64,000 nt of DNA, taken from NCBI RefSeq assembly GCF_016616885.1, contig NZ_CP067102.1:3934501-3998500 (forward strand). Direction: 5' to 3'. Below are positions 52,298-61,196 of the stretch, piece by piece (the stretch's first letter is position 1; every line of letters starts with the position of its first letter). The DNA comes from Bradyrhizobium diazoefficiens. GTDB lineage: Bacteria > Pseudomonadota > Alphaproteobacteria > Rhizobiales > Xanthobacteraceae. Below the pieces are notes generated by a model. That model was not told where the DNA came from, did not search any database, and saw only the letters and a program-made list of their open reading frames with translations. The position numbers and the translations under genes were made by a program.

Positions 52298-54544
52298 ATG
52301 CGTTTAGCGTTCTGGCGTGCCGGCAACGACAAGGCCGTCATCGAGCGAGCCGTTTCGAAGGCCAAGCACGAAGCCAAGCCTGAGACCAAGCCTGAGACCA
52401 AGCCCAAAGTCGAAACCAGGCCCGCACCGGTTGTTGCGCAGCCGGCGCCAGCCGAGTCCGGTGACATCGATCTGCACGCGCTTGGCGGCGCGCTCGCGCG
52501 CAAGCGCGGCTGGATTATCGTGCCGACGGTGCTTGCGCTCGTCGCATCCGTCGCCATCGTCAATCTCATCACGCCGCGCTACAAATCCGAATCGCGCATC
52601 CTGATCGACGGTCGCGAGAACGTCTTCCTGCGGCCGAGCAGCGACCGCAGCACCGAGGAGCGGCAGGCGCTCGACCCCGAGGCCGTCACCAGCCAGGTGC
52701 AGCTCGTGCTGTCGCGCGACCTCGCGCGCGAGATCATCAAGAAGAACAAGCTCGCCGAGCGCCCCGAGTTCGATCCGGTGCTGCAGGGCGTCTCGCCGCT
52801 GAAATCGCTGGCGGCGCTGGTCGGCATCGGTCGCGATCCGTTCTCGATGACGCCGGAAGAGCGTGTGCTCGATGCCTATTACGATCGTCTGCAGGCCTAC
52901 GCCGTCGACAAGTCGCGCGTGATCGTCGTCGAATTCCAGTCGCAGGATCCCGAGCTTGCCGTGCGCGTCGCCAATTCGATCGCCGACGGCTATCTCGTGC
53001 TCCAGCAGAATGCGCGCCAGGATCAGGCCCGCAATGCCAGCCAGTGGCTCTCGGGCGAGATCGAGAATCTGCGCAACAAGGTCTCCGACGCCGAGGCCAA
53101 GGTCGAGGACTTCCGTTCCAAATCGTCGCTGTTCGTCGGCACCAACAACACCACGCTGTCGAACCAGCAGATGGGCGAGGTCAACACCCAGCTCAACAAT
53201 GCGCGCGCGATGAAGGCTGACGCGGAGTCCAGGGCCCGGCTGATCAAGGAGATGCTGCAGAGCGGCAAGCCCATCGAGGCATCCGAGGTGGTGAACTCCG
53301 AACTGATGCGGCGCCTGTCCGAGCAGCGGGTGACGCTGCGGGCCCAGCTCGCCGAACAGTCGTCCACGCTGCTCGGCAATCACCCGCGCATCAAGGAATT
53401 GAAGGCGCAGCTCGGCGATCTCGATGGTCAGATTCGCGACGAGGCGGCCAAGATCTCGCGCTCGCTCGAAAACGACGCGCGGATTGCCGGCGGTCGGGTC
53501 GACGGGCTGACCACCAGCCTCGAGCAGCTGAAGAAGCAGGCGACCTCGACCAACGGTCAGGACGTGCAGCTCCGCGCGCTCGAGCGCGAGGCCAAGGCGC
53601 AGCGCGACCTGCTCGAGACCTATCTTGGCAAATATCGCGAGGCCAGCACCCGCGAGAGCATCGATTCCGCGCCGGCGGAAGGCCGCATCATCTCGCGCGC
53701 CATCGTTTCCAACACGCCGGCCTATCCGAAGAAACTGCCGATCCTGCTGATCGCGACGCTGGCGACACTGCTGCTCTCGTCCGGTCTCGTCGTCACCGGC
53801 GAGCTGCTGCGCCAGACCGCGCCGCGCGCAATGGCCACACTCGCGCTGCCTAAGGCTCGCCAGGAGCCGGTCGTCGATGCGGTCGAGATCGAGTCGGCGC
53901 CGCTCCAGCCGGCGATGACCGCCAATGCCGATGTCAGCGAGTTCGCCGAGATCGGGCAACTGGCCGAAAGTCTGATTGCGGCAGGGGCAGGTGCGAAGAA
54001 GGTCACCGTACTCGGCACCGCATCGGGCGATGCCATCACGATGTCGACGCTGACGCTCGCCCGCCACCTCGCGCGCGAGGCGCGCGTCGTCGTGGTCGAT
54101 CTCGCCGCGTCCTCGCCGACGATTGCCGCGGTGTCTGTCGATCCGACGGCGCCCGGTCTTGCCGAGCTGATGCAGGGGCAGGCCTCGTTTGCGCAGGTCA
54201 TCACGCGCGACAAGCTCTCGCGGCTGCACCTGGTCATGGCCGGCCGTCCCGGCTTCGACCGCAGCCTGCTTCAGTCGCCGCGGGTGACACTCGCAATCGA
54301 CGCCTTGCTGCGCGCCTACGATCACGTGATCGTCGACGCCGGCAGTGCCGAGGACTTGCCTGCTGAACTCCTGACGGCGCATGCCAGCGCCGTCGTGGTG
54401 CCGGATGCTTCGATGGAGTCGGACGCGCGCGCGTTGATGTGCGAGCAGCTCAAGGCCGTTGGCTTCAGCGAGGTAACGATGCTGAGCCGGCCGGTGCAGC
54501 CGTCGGATGCCGGTGAGACGCCGTCGCGCGTCGTGGCGGCGTAG
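52298..54544 (+). CDS. Wzz/GumC-type exopolysaccharide chain-length protein with degenerate kinase domain
   Basis: 748 residues. The N-terminal cytoplasmic segment is Lys/Pro-rich. Then come a Wzz domain with first membrane helix 'IVPTVLALVASVAIVNLI', a long periplasmic coiled coil (~residues 240-450), and a second helix 'PILLIATLATLLLSSGLVVT'. The C-terminus resembles a BY-kinase ATPase fold ('VTVLGTASGDAITMSTLTLA', 'VVVDLAASSPTIAAVSV') but lacks the GKS/T of Walker A and has no Tyr-rich tail. It likely sets polysaccharide chain length and export geometry without autophosphorylation. The start at 52298 follows GGGAG. Confidence 0.88.
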   Translation: MRLAFWRAGNDKAVIERAVSKAKHEAKPETKPETKPKVETRPAPVVAQPAPAESGDIDLHALGGALARKRGWIIVPTVLALVASVAIVNLITPRYKSESRILIDGRENVFLRPSSDRSTEERQALDPEAVTSQVQLVLSRDLAREIIKKNKLAERPEFDPVLQGVSPLKSLAALVGIGRDPFSMTPEERVLDAYYDRLQAYAVDKSRVIVVEFQSQDPELAVRVANSIADGYLVLQQNARQDQARNASQWLSGEIENLRNKVSDAEAKVEDFRSKSSLFVGTNNTTLSNQQMGEVNTQLNNARAMKADAESRARLIKEMLQSGKPIEASEVVNSELMRRLSEQRVTLRAQLAEQSSTLLGNHPRIKELKAQLGDLDGQIRDEAAKISRSLENDARIAGGRVDGLTTSLEQLKKQATSTNGQDVQLRALEREAKAQRDLLETYLGKYREASTRESIDSAPAEGRIISRAIVSNTPAYPKKLPILLIATLATLLLSSGLVVTGELLRQTAPRAMATLALPKARQEPVVDAVEIESAPLQPAMTANADVSEFAEIGQLAESLIAAGAGAKKVTVLGTASGDAITMSTLTLARHLAREARVVVVDLAASSPTIAAVSVDPTAPGLAELMQGQASFAQVITRDKLSRLHLVMAGRPGFDRSLLQSPRVTLAIDALLRAYDHVIVDAGSAEDLPAELLTAHASAVVVPDASMESDARALMCEQLKAVGFSEVTMLSRPVQPSDAGETPSRVVAA

Positions 54545-54548
54545 GCTT

Positions 54549-54709
54549 CTTCCCTCTCCCCTTGTTGTGGGAGAGGGTGGCTCGCCGCGCAGCGGCGAGA
54601 CGGGTGAGGGGTCTCTCTCCCCGAGTCGATCTCGCACATTAAGGCGCGCGGACAGGTACCCCTCATCCGGCGCTTCGCGCCACCTTCTCCCACAAGGGGA
54701 GAAGGGAGG
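54549..54709. repeat. RIME-like intergenic mosaic repeat, type D
   Basis: CCCTCTCCCCTTG near 54552 and CAAGGGGAGAAGGG near 54693 form the outer arms. GAGCGAG-like inner pairs (CTCGCCGCGCAGCGGCGAG at 54581-54599, GGCGCTTCGCGCC at 54669-54681) add two hairpins. This mosaic of palindromes resembles RIME elements described in rhizobia. It separates two convergent genes. Confidence 0.8.
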
Positions 54710-54733
54710 ACAGCGGTACAACTGGGTAGAGAG

Positions 54734-55915
54734 CTACCCGAACGCCTGGCGCAATCGTCGCGCCAGGTCGAACAGCATCTGGTTCTGCTTGACCAGGCGC
54801 TTGCCGTGGTTGAGTGAGGACATCGCCATGGCCGCGAGCTTGCCGCGCGAGGTCAAGGGCACGAAGCTGTCGAAGATGTCCTCGTCGTCCTTGCAGAACA
54901 TGCGCTTGTACTCGTCCGTGCCGATGCCGAGGTCGAGCGAGCGATAGCCGCGCTCGGCGTAGCGGTCGATGATGTAGCGCATCAGGATCAGACCCGGGCT
55001 GTAGCGGGCGTGCTCCGACATCGTGTAAGTGTTGAACATCGTCGAGAAGCGCTGGCCGTCGGCGACGCCGGCGAAGATCGCGATCACCTCGTCGTCGCAT
55101 TCGAGCGCGTGGATGTCGATGACACGGCCTTCGCCGCGCGGCGCGAGGCAAGCGCTGCGGATGAATTGCTCGACACCCGGCTCGGCAAAGACGTTCGGGA
55201 GCTTCTGTTCCGCCATCCGCGCCGGCTTGACGCGGAAGAACCAGTCGAGCAGGCGGGTGACGTCCGCGTCCGTCGTGGCAAGGTGGTAGCGATAGCCGGC
55301 GAGCGTCTGGAATTTCTTCTCCTTGCTCTTCAGCCGGCGGCGGAAGGAATTGCTGATCCGGGATGCGGGCGGGCCACCCGGCTCCATCGCCAGCAGCGGG
55401 CACCCATTGATCGCGCTCTGCTGCGGCAGCAGCGCAAACGGATTCTGCTGGTCATGCCAGCGTTTCGGCTGCTGCGTCAGCGCGAGAACGTCGACCTGAT
55501 CGTGTAAGGGCGCGAACAGCACGTCGAGATCGGCGGTCACAGCCTGTGCTGCGAACTCGGCGTTCCACAGCCCCATGTTGAAGGTCGTGTGCTTGCCGCC
55601 CATGAAGCAGGCGGTGCGCACACCGTGGCCCTGGCGCAGCGCGAGCGGAAGCAGCGCAAGCGGTGTCTGCTCGGCGTCGCGGGCAATCACGACGAGGGGA
55701 CGGGCGCCTTCGCGTTCCCCGACCGATCGGGCCCATGAGCCCAGAAGATCGAACCGTTGATAGGGCGTGAAGAGATGGCCGGGCTGCTCGAGGACGCGCC
55801 AGGCCGCCTCGGCCTCCGCAACATCGCTGATGAGGTCGACATGCGTGATACGGCTCGTTTTGGACCGCGCTGGCGATTCTGCCATCCGGCTTTGCATCGC
55901 CGCAGCCATGGTCAT
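54734..55915 (-). CDS. GNAT/FemAB-like acyltransferase in the exopolysaccharide locus
   Basis: 393 residues. A central domain has 'RISNSFRRRLKSKEKKFQTL' and 'VIDIHALECDDEVIAIFAGV', then 'RYSPGLILMRYIIDRYAERG' and 'YRSLDLGIGTDEYKRMFCK'. These fit the double-GNAT BioF2/FemAB-like acetyltransferases frequent in exopolysaccharide clusters. They may acylate sugars or attach aminoacyl groups. The start at 55915 ('MTMAAAMQSR') is tentative. Divergent from the deacetylase-fold gene (~130 bp). Confidence 0.82.
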   Translation of the reverse strand: MTMAAAMQSRMAESPARSKTSRITHVDLISDVAEAEAAWRVLEQPGHLFTPYQRFDLLGSWARSVGEREGARPLVVIARDAEQTPLALLPLALRQGHGVRTACFMGGKHTTFNMGLWNAEFAAQAVTADLDVLFAPLHDQVDVLALTQQPKRWHDQQNPFALLPQQSAINGCPLLAMEPGGPPASRISNSFRRRLKSKEKKFQTLAGYRYHLATTDADVTRLLDWFFRVKPARMAEQKLPNVFAEPGVEQFIRSACLAPRGEGRVIDIHALECDDEVIAIFAGVADGQRFSTMFNTYTMSEHARYSPGLILMRYIIDRYAERGYRSLDLGIGTDEYKRMFCKDDEDIFDSFVPLTSRGKLAAMAMSSLNHGKRLVKQNQMLFDLARRLRQAFG

Positions 55916-56044
55916 CCGCGAAACCTGTCGAGAAAACGAAGAATATGTATTTCGGCCTGTGGCCGACCTTTGCAAATAAAGGTCAACAAAGGGTAATGAC
56001 AATGGCTGAGGGAACGGGCCGCCGGCGAACGCGAAGGTGGGATA

Positions 56045-57088
56045 TTGGCATCCGACGACAGATGGCTGGAGCGGTTACGGCACGAACTGGCCTGGTTCAC
56101 CGGCCAGCCGCTGCTGCGCAGCCGTGGCGCAGGCGCGATCCTGCGCTTCCAGCGCGTGCGACCGCGGCGAAGCGGCGCGTTCCAGCCGTTGCGCCAAAAC
56201 GAGATCACGCCGCAATTTCTCGATCGCGCCATTCGCGCGCTGAGGCGCTGGAATTATGATTTTCTCGGCATGGACGAGGTCTGCCGGCGCGCGGTGACGC
56301 TGCCGGAGAAGCGGCGTTTCGTGGCGCTGACTTTCGACGGCGCTGCCAAGGACCTCATCAGCTTCGCCTATCCGGTGCTGGTACGCCACGCCGTGCCATT
56401 CACGCTGTACGTTCCCACCGCCTTTCCGGATGGCGTCGGCGAGGCCTGGTGGCTCGGGCTCGAGCAGGTGATCGCACGCCAGAGCCGCATCAGCCTGATG
56501 ATGGGCGACAAGGAGCAGCGCTTTACCGTGACAGGCAATGCCGAGAAGCAGGCGCTGTTCTCGCATCTCGAGAATTGGTTGCGCTCGTTGCCGCCGGCGG
56601 ATTTGTCGGCGGCGATCGCCGATCTCTGCGCGCGCTATCGGGTCGACCTCGCCGCACTCTCGCGTGAGGCGTCGATGGATTGGGAGGATCTGGCCAAGTT
56701 GGCTACCGATCCGAGTGTTACGATCGGCAGCGCGACCGTGAACTATCCCGTTCTCGCCAACATGAGGGACGCAGCCGCACTGCGCGAGATGACGATGGGC
56801 AAGGCGGTGGCGGAAGTGTCCTTCCGCCGCGAGATCCGGCATCTGGCGTTTCCGTTCGGCGATCGCGCCTCGTTCCGGCGCAACCATGTCGTGATGGCGG
56901 AGGAAGCGGGCTTTGCCAGCGCGGTGTCGACCATCCCGGGAATTGTGGACGCGGAAGGCCGCACCAATCTGCGCGCGCTGCCGAGGATTTCCTGGGACGG
57001 ACGGATGCGCTCGTTGCGCATGATGCGCGTGCTGGTGTCCGGCGTTGCGTTTGCGCCGGTGAAACCGACGGGCAGCGTTACGAGCTGA
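56045..57088 (+). CDS. Polysaccharide-deacetylase-fold protein lacking metal-binding residues
   Basis: 347 residues. The NodB-like fold is recognisable: 'RRFVALTFDGAAKDLISFAY' (residues ~91-110) and 'RHLAFPFGDRASFRRNHVVM' (~265-284). The first motif, usually TFDD, reads T96-F-D-G-A. The second, usually S-H-x-x-x-H-P, reads S229-A-T-V-N-Y-P235. Thus one metal Asp-partner and both His ligands are replaced. It probably does not act as a zinc deacetylase and may bind polysaccharide. TTG start at 56045. It belongs to the exopolysaccharide locus by position. Confidence 0.8.
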   Translation: MASDDRWLERLRHELAWFTGQPLLRSRGAGAILRFQRVRPRRSGAFQPLRQNEITPQFLDRAIRALRRWNYDFLGMDEVCRRAVTLPEKRRFVALTFDGAAKDLISFAYPVLVRHAVPFTLYVPTAFPDGVGEAWWLGLEQVIARQSRISLMMGDKEQRFTVTGNAEKQALFSHLENWLRSLPPADLSAAIADLCARYRVDLAALSREASMDWEDLAKLATDPSVTIGSATVNYPVLANMRDAAALREMTMGKAVAEVSFRREIRHLAFPFGDRASFRRNHVVMAEEAGFASAVSTIPGIVDAEGRTNLRALPRISWDGRMRSLRMMRVLVSGVAFAPVKPTGSVTS

Positions 57089-57143
57089 CTCAACGATGGT
57101 TAGAGCCTTCGTATCCGACAAACGCGCAAACGCGTTTGCGGGG

Positions 57144-57353
57144 TTAGGCGCGATCGGGCCGCTGCATCCAGCTTACGATCGGCATGGCCGGCAGCACCCA
57201 GCCCATGCCGACCACGACGTAATAGATCGCCTGCCGCCAGCCGGACCCGGCAATCCACGGCATCTGCGCCGCCGCCATGCCAAGCAGGGCCCAGACCGTG
57301 GCCAGCACCAGAAGCAGAATGGCGCCGAGGAACTTGCGGGTGCGGATCGTCAT
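57144..57353 (-). CDS. DUF2842 small membrane protein
   Basis: 69 residues with two membrane segments: 'FLGAILLLVLATVWALLGMA' and 'AIYYVVVGMGWVLPAMPIVS'. The N-terminal 'RTRKFLG' and C-terminal 'PIVSWMQRP' fit the DUF2842 family of alphaproteobacteria, which has no known function. Divergent from ctaA (95 bp apart). Confidence 0.8.
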   Translation of the reverse strand: MTIRTRKFLGAILLLVLATVWALLGMAAAQMPWIAGSGWRQAIYYVVVGMGWVLPAMPIVSWMQRPDRA

Positions 57354-57448
57354 GGCGGACTATTGCGGCTTTCGCGTAACTTGCGCTGCGGAAGCGGGGG
57401 ACTATAAGGGGCACGCAGTCCGGTTCAAGCTTTGGTTTTGACCCTGAA

Positions 57449-58531
57449 ATGACGACGAATTCAGCCCCGACCAATCCGCATCGCGCCGTGCGCTGGTGGC
57501 TGATCTCCGTGGCCGCTCTGATCGCGTTGATGGTGCTGGTCGGCGGCGCGACGCGGCTGACGGAATCCGGTCTCTCTATCGTCGAGTGGAAGCCCGTCGC
57601 CGGCAGCGTTCCGCCGCTGTCTGAGGCGCAATGGACCGATGCGTTCGAGGCCTACAAGAAGATCCCGCAATATCGCGAGCTCAACGCCGGGATGTCGCTG
57701 TCCGAGTTCAAGCAGATTTTCTGGTGGGAATGGAGCCACCGGCTGCTCGGGCGTTTCATCGGTGTTGCCTATCTGCTGCCGTTTCTGTTCTTCCTGTGGC
57801 GCGGCGGTCTGTCCGGCGAGTTGAAGCGGCGGCTGTGGCTGCTGTTCGCGCTCGGCGGCCTGCAGGGCGCGGTCGGCTGGTGGATGGTGGCATCGGGGCT
57901 GTCCGAGCGGGTCGAAGTCTCGCAATATCGGCTGGCCACGCATCTGATACTCGCGCTGCTGATCTTCGCCGGCATCGTCTGGACGGTGCGGCGGCTCGCC
58001 GATCGGCCGCAGATTGCCGTTCCCACGCGACTGCGGTTCACGAGCGCGGTGCTGGTGATCGTGACCTTCATCCAGATCTATTTCGGTGCACTGGTCGCGG
58101 GCCTGCGCGCCGGACGCGCCTACAATACCTGGCCGCAGATCGACGGCGCCTTCATCCCGTCGGCGGAACGGCTGTGGTTCGAGACGCCCTGGTGGCGCAA
58201 CATGTTCGACAACGTGCTGACGGTGCAGTTCGAGCACCGCATGACGGCTTATCTGCTGTTCACGCTGGCGGCGCTGCATGCGTTCGACGCGCTGCGTTCA
58301 CGTGCAGGCTCGGCGGCGAGTGGCGCGCTCTGGTTGTTCGCGGCCGTGAGCGTGCAGGCGGTGCTCGGCATCCTTACACTGCTCAACCAGGTGCCGATCG
58401 ATCTCGCGCTGTCGCATCAGGCGGTTGCGATCATGGTGCTGATGCTTGCGGTGATGCAGGCGGAACGGCTGGCGTCGCGGCAATCCGCTGAGGCGCAGCC
58501 GCGCGCGGTTCCAGTCGGTCAGGCCGGCTGA
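57449..58531 (+). CDS. ctaA: Heme A synthase (COX15/CtaA, type 2)
   Basis: 360 residues, about eight membrane segments. Conserved motifs: '[19 protein letters not shown]' near residue 33, '[20 protein letters not shown]' (heme-ligand His), '[20 protein letters not shown]' and '[20 protein letters not shown]'. It oxidises heme O to heme A for aa3-type cytochrome oxidase. The gene ends with a tandem palindrome array shared with the convergent neighbour. Confidence 0.95.
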   Translation: MTTNSAPTNPHRAVRWWLISVAALIALMVLVGGATRLTESGLSIVEWKPVAGSVPPLSEAQWTDAFEAYKKIPQYRELNAGMSLSEFKQIFWWEWSHRLLGRFIGVAYLLPFLFFLWRGGLSGELKRRLWLLFALGGLQGAVGWWMVASGLSERVEVSQYRLATHLILALLIFAGIVWTVRRLADRPQIAVPTRLRFTSAVLVIVTFIQIYFGALVAGLRAGRAYNTWPQIDGAFIPSAERLWFETPWWRNMFDNVLTVQFEHRMTAYLLFTLAALHAFDALRSRAGSAASGALWLFAAVSVQAVLGILTLLNQVPIDLALSHQAVAIMVLMLAVMQAERLASRQSAEAQPRAVPVGQAG

Positions 58532-58574
58532 TCACCATCAGCCCGGCTGGTCACCACCAGCCCGGCTGATCAGC
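58527..58574. repeat. Tandem palindromes with compensatory base change
   Basis: Unit 1 (58527-58545) contains GCTGAT-CACC-ATCAGC. Unit 2 (58546-58564) contains GCTGGT-CACC-ACCAGC. Unit 3 begins with GCTGATCAGC (58565-58574). The A to G and T to C changes keep the stem paired. The array overlaps the ctaA stop and the stop of the convergent gene. Confidence 0.85.
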
Positions 58575-58914
58575 AATAGCCGTAGATGCCGCACGAGTAG
58601 GGCAAGCGCCAGAAGTAATCGACCTGCTTGCCGCCGTAATACGCGCCCTGATAGTCGTAGTCCCAGGGGCGACCGTAGTAACCCGGCAGCGTATGCGAGC
58701 CCGGCAGCAGCGGCGTGCCCGGCAGGTTGCGGATGTAGCTGCCGACGCCATAGGCCGGCGAGATCAGCGCATCCGGATCGGTCTCGACATAGACCCTTGG
58801 CGGTTCCTGCGGCGGAGCGGCGGCCCGCCGCTTCGGCGTGGCCGGCAAATCGGCGGCAATAGCGGCTGAAACCGTCAGCATCACTGCCAGGGCAGGCACC
58901 GTCCAGCGCAGCAT
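58570..58914 (-). CDS. Small secreted hypothetical protein
   Basis: 114 residues. Signal peptide 'WTVPALAVMLTVSAAIAADL' with cleavage after AIA. The mature part has Pro/Arg and then a Gly/Tyr-rich stretch ('PGYYGRPWDYDYQGAYYGGK') and two Cys near the end ('YSCGIYGYC'). Such short secreted Gly/Tyr-rich proteins are common in Bradyrhizobium but unassigned. Convergent with ctaA, overlapping the palindrome array. Confidence 0.7.
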   Translation of the reverse strand: MLRWTVPALAVMLTVSAAIAADLPATPKRRAAAPPQEPPRVYVETDPDALISPAYGVGSYIRNLPGTPLLPGSHTLPGYYGRPWDYDYQGAYYGGKQVDYFWRLPYSCGIYGYC

Positions 58915-59023
58915 CGTCGGCTCCGAATCAAAAGGGGCGATCCAAGACGATGTATGCGGCAGATATGGTTAACGACTGTTAACCGCAGCCCATTCCGGGA
59001 GGCGCTTTCACGCGCTCCGTTGA

Positions 59024-59776
59024 TCAGGCAGGAAACGTCCTGACCGGGGTGACGACCGCGTCGAATTGAATGCTCACCCTGTTCTTCAGAACGTGCTGGA
59101 TGACCTCTGTTTCCGACTTATCGAAAAACTCATCCCAGTTCGCGGCTTGACCGAACTCTCTCGCGAAATCGATCTCGGCGAATTTTCCAAGGAAGAGGGC
59201 CGTGACGTCAGACTCATTGTTCTTCGCGAACAAGTGCTTTTGTCCCGACTTCTTCATGTACAGGCTGATCATGCGGAGCGCCTTGTAGACCAGCGTGCTG
59301 TCATGAAAGAGAACGATCGCGTCGTCCTTCACCAGCGGAAGCGTCCACAGGAAGTCCCTGAAGCAGGCGATATCGGTGTGCTCGCCATCGATGAAAGCGA
59401 TGTCGAAGCTATTTTCTGCCCCTTGGACGGAATCTACCGAGCCGTCGAACGTTGTCAGCTTGGACGTCGGAACGCCACGAGATACCAGATTATCGATCAT
59501 GGTCTGGTGTGTAATTCCGGAGTAGTCGTATTTGGCGCCCCTCTCGTCTGGCTGTTGCCGTCCTCTTTCATCGATTGAGAGTACCGCTTTGCATGCGGGG
59601 TCCAGCAGAAACGGGGTCAGGCTTCCGCCGAGATAGGAGCCGATCTCGACGTAAGAAAACGATCCCAGGACTCTCTTGGTGAGAGCTATGGTCTGCAACA
59701 AGAACCTTTTATCGTGAGCGCTTGTTTGCGAGGGAATTGGAAAAAGCGTTCCGATGTCCGGCACGGCGATATTCAT
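59024..59776 (-). CDS. Class I SAM-dependent methyltransferase (Methyltransf_24-like)
   Basis: 250 residues. SAM-binding motif I region 'GSFSYVEIGSYLGGSLTPFL', motif II-like 'KAVLSIDERGRQQ', and 'NSFDIAFIDGEHTDIACFRD' with 'DDAIVLFHDSTLVYKALRM'. The order fits the small sugar/antibiotic-type methyltransferases (CmcI/Methyltransf_24). The ATG at 59776 is preferred because AGG lies 6 bp upstream of it. The gene follows metY on the same strand with a ~134-bp gap. The methyl acceptor is unknown. Confidence 0.75.
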   Translation of the reverse strand: MNIAVPDIGTLFPIPSQTSAHDKRFLLQTIALTKRVLGSFSYVEIGSYLGGSLTPFLLDPACKAVLSIDERGRQQPDERGAKYDYSGITHQTMIDNLVSRGVPTSKLTTFDGSVDSVQGAENSFDIAFIDGEHTDIACFRDFLWTLPLVKDDAIVLFHDSTLVYKALRMISLYMKKSGQKHLFAKNNESDVTALFLGKFAEIDFAREFGQAANWDEFFDKSETEVIQHVLKNRVSIQFDAVVTPVRTFPA

Positions 59777-59915
59777 GGCCATCCTTGTGCAGTCGCGATC
59801 GTGACGCCCGGTGAGTCGTGCGAGCGTTGAGCGACGGTAGCCACGGAAGCTGGCGCGGAGCCGTCGGCTTGGCGCAGCGCCAGATCCCGGTGCGGATAGG
59901 AGGCGTTGAAGCGCT

Positions 59916-61196
59916 CTACGCGCCCAGGGCCTGCCCCAGGTCAGCGATCAGGTCTTCCTTGTCCTCGATGCCGATCGAGAGCCGGACCACGTCGGGGCCG
60001 GCGCCGGACTTCATCTTGGCGGCGTCGTCGAGCTGGCTGTGTGTGGTCGAGGCCGGGTGGATGACGAGCGAGCGGGTGTCGCCGACATTGGCCAGATGCG
60101 AGAACAGCTGCAACTTCGACACAAGGCTGACGCCGGCGTCATAACCGCCCTTGAGGCTGAAGGTGAACACGGCGCCCGCACCCTTCGGCGCGTATTTGCG
60201 CGCGAGCTGGTTGTACTTGTCGCTTGCCAGCCCCGCATAGTTCACCGCGGACACCGCCGGGTGGCCGGCGAGGAATTCGGCGACCGCCTTGGCGTTGTCG
60301 CAGTGCTTCTGCATGCGCAGCGGCAGCGTCTCGATGCCGGTGAGGATCATGAAGGCATTGAACGGCGACAGCGCCGGCCCGAGGTCGCGCAGGCCCAGCA
60401 CGCGGCAGGCGATCGCGAAGGCGAAATTGCCGAACGTTTCCTGGAGACGAATGCCGTGATATTCCGGCCGCGGCTCCGACAGCATCGGATATTTGCTGCC
60501 GGCGGACCAATCGAAGGTGCCGGCGTCGACGATGATGCCGCCGAGCGAATTGCCGTGGCCACCCAGGAATTTCGTCAGCGAGTGCACGACGATGTCGGCG
60601 CCGTGGTCGATCGGCCGGATCAGATAGGGTGAGGCCAGCGTGTTGTCGACGATCAAGGGAACGCCCGCCTTGCGCGCCACCGTCGAGATCGCCTCGATGT
60701 CGGTGATGCTGCCGGAGGGATTGGCGATGGACTCGATGAAGATCGCTTTCGTACGCGGCGTCACCGCGCGCTCGAAGCTTGCGACGTCATCGGGATCGGC
60801 CCACACCACGTTCCAGCCGAAGCTCTTGAACGCATGCGCGAACTGGTTGATCGAGCCGCCATAGAGTTTTCGCGCGGCGATGAATTCGTCGCCGGGTTGC
60901 AGCAATTGCTGCAGCACCACGACCTGTGCGGCATGGCCCGAGGCAACTGCAAGCGCGGCGGTGCCGCCCTCGAGCGCGGCCACGCGCTCTTCCAGCACTG
61001 CGTTGGTAGGATTTCCAATGCGGGTATAGATGTTGCCGAACGCCTGCAGGCCGAACAGCGAGGCAGCGTGATCGGCGTCGTTGAAAACGAATGACGTTGT
61101 TTGATAAATCGGAGTCGCGCGCGCACCGGTGGTCGGATCGGGCTGTGCACCGGCATGCACGGCGAGGGTCGAAAATCCCGGAAGGCGATCGCTCAT
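59916..61196 (-). CDS. metY: O-acetylhomoserine sulfhydrylase
   Basis: 426 residues of the Cys/Met-metabolism PLP family, long MetY type. 'FSTLAVHAGAQPDPTTGAR', 'PIYQTTSFVFNDADHAASLF', 'YTRIGNPTNAVLEERVAALE', and the PLP lysine in 'VHSLTKFLGGHGNSLGGI'. It makes homocysteine from O-acetylhomoserine and sulfide. The ~130-bp upstream region shows no convincing SAM riboswitch. Monocistronic or upstream of the methyltransferase gene. Confidence 0.93.
   Translation of the reverse strand: MSDRLPGFSTLAVHAGAQPDPTTGARATPIYQTTSFVFNDADHAASLFGLQAFGNIYTRIGNPTNAVLEERVAALEGGTAALAVASGHAAQVVVLQQLLQPGDEFIAARKLYGGSINQFAHAFKSFGWNVVWADPDDVASFERAVTPRTKAIFIESIANPSGSITDIEAISTVARKAGVPLIVDNTLASPYLIRPIDHGADIVVHSLTKFLGGHGNSLGGIIVDAGTFDWSAGSKYPMLSEPRPEYHGIRLQETFGNFAFAIACRVLGLRDLGPALSPFNAFMILTGIETLPLRMQKHCDNAKAVAEFLAGHPAVSAVNYAGLASDKYNQLARKYAPKGAGAVFTFSLKGGYDAGVSLVSKLQLFSHLANVGDTRSLVIHPASTTHSQLDDAAKMKSGAGPDVVRLSIGIEDKEDLIADLGQALGA

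Noticed and set aside
52304..54721. An 805-codon minus-strand open frame across the Wzz-type gene
   Set aside because: Antisense shadow of a clear Wzz/GumC coding region, also crossing the type D repeat.
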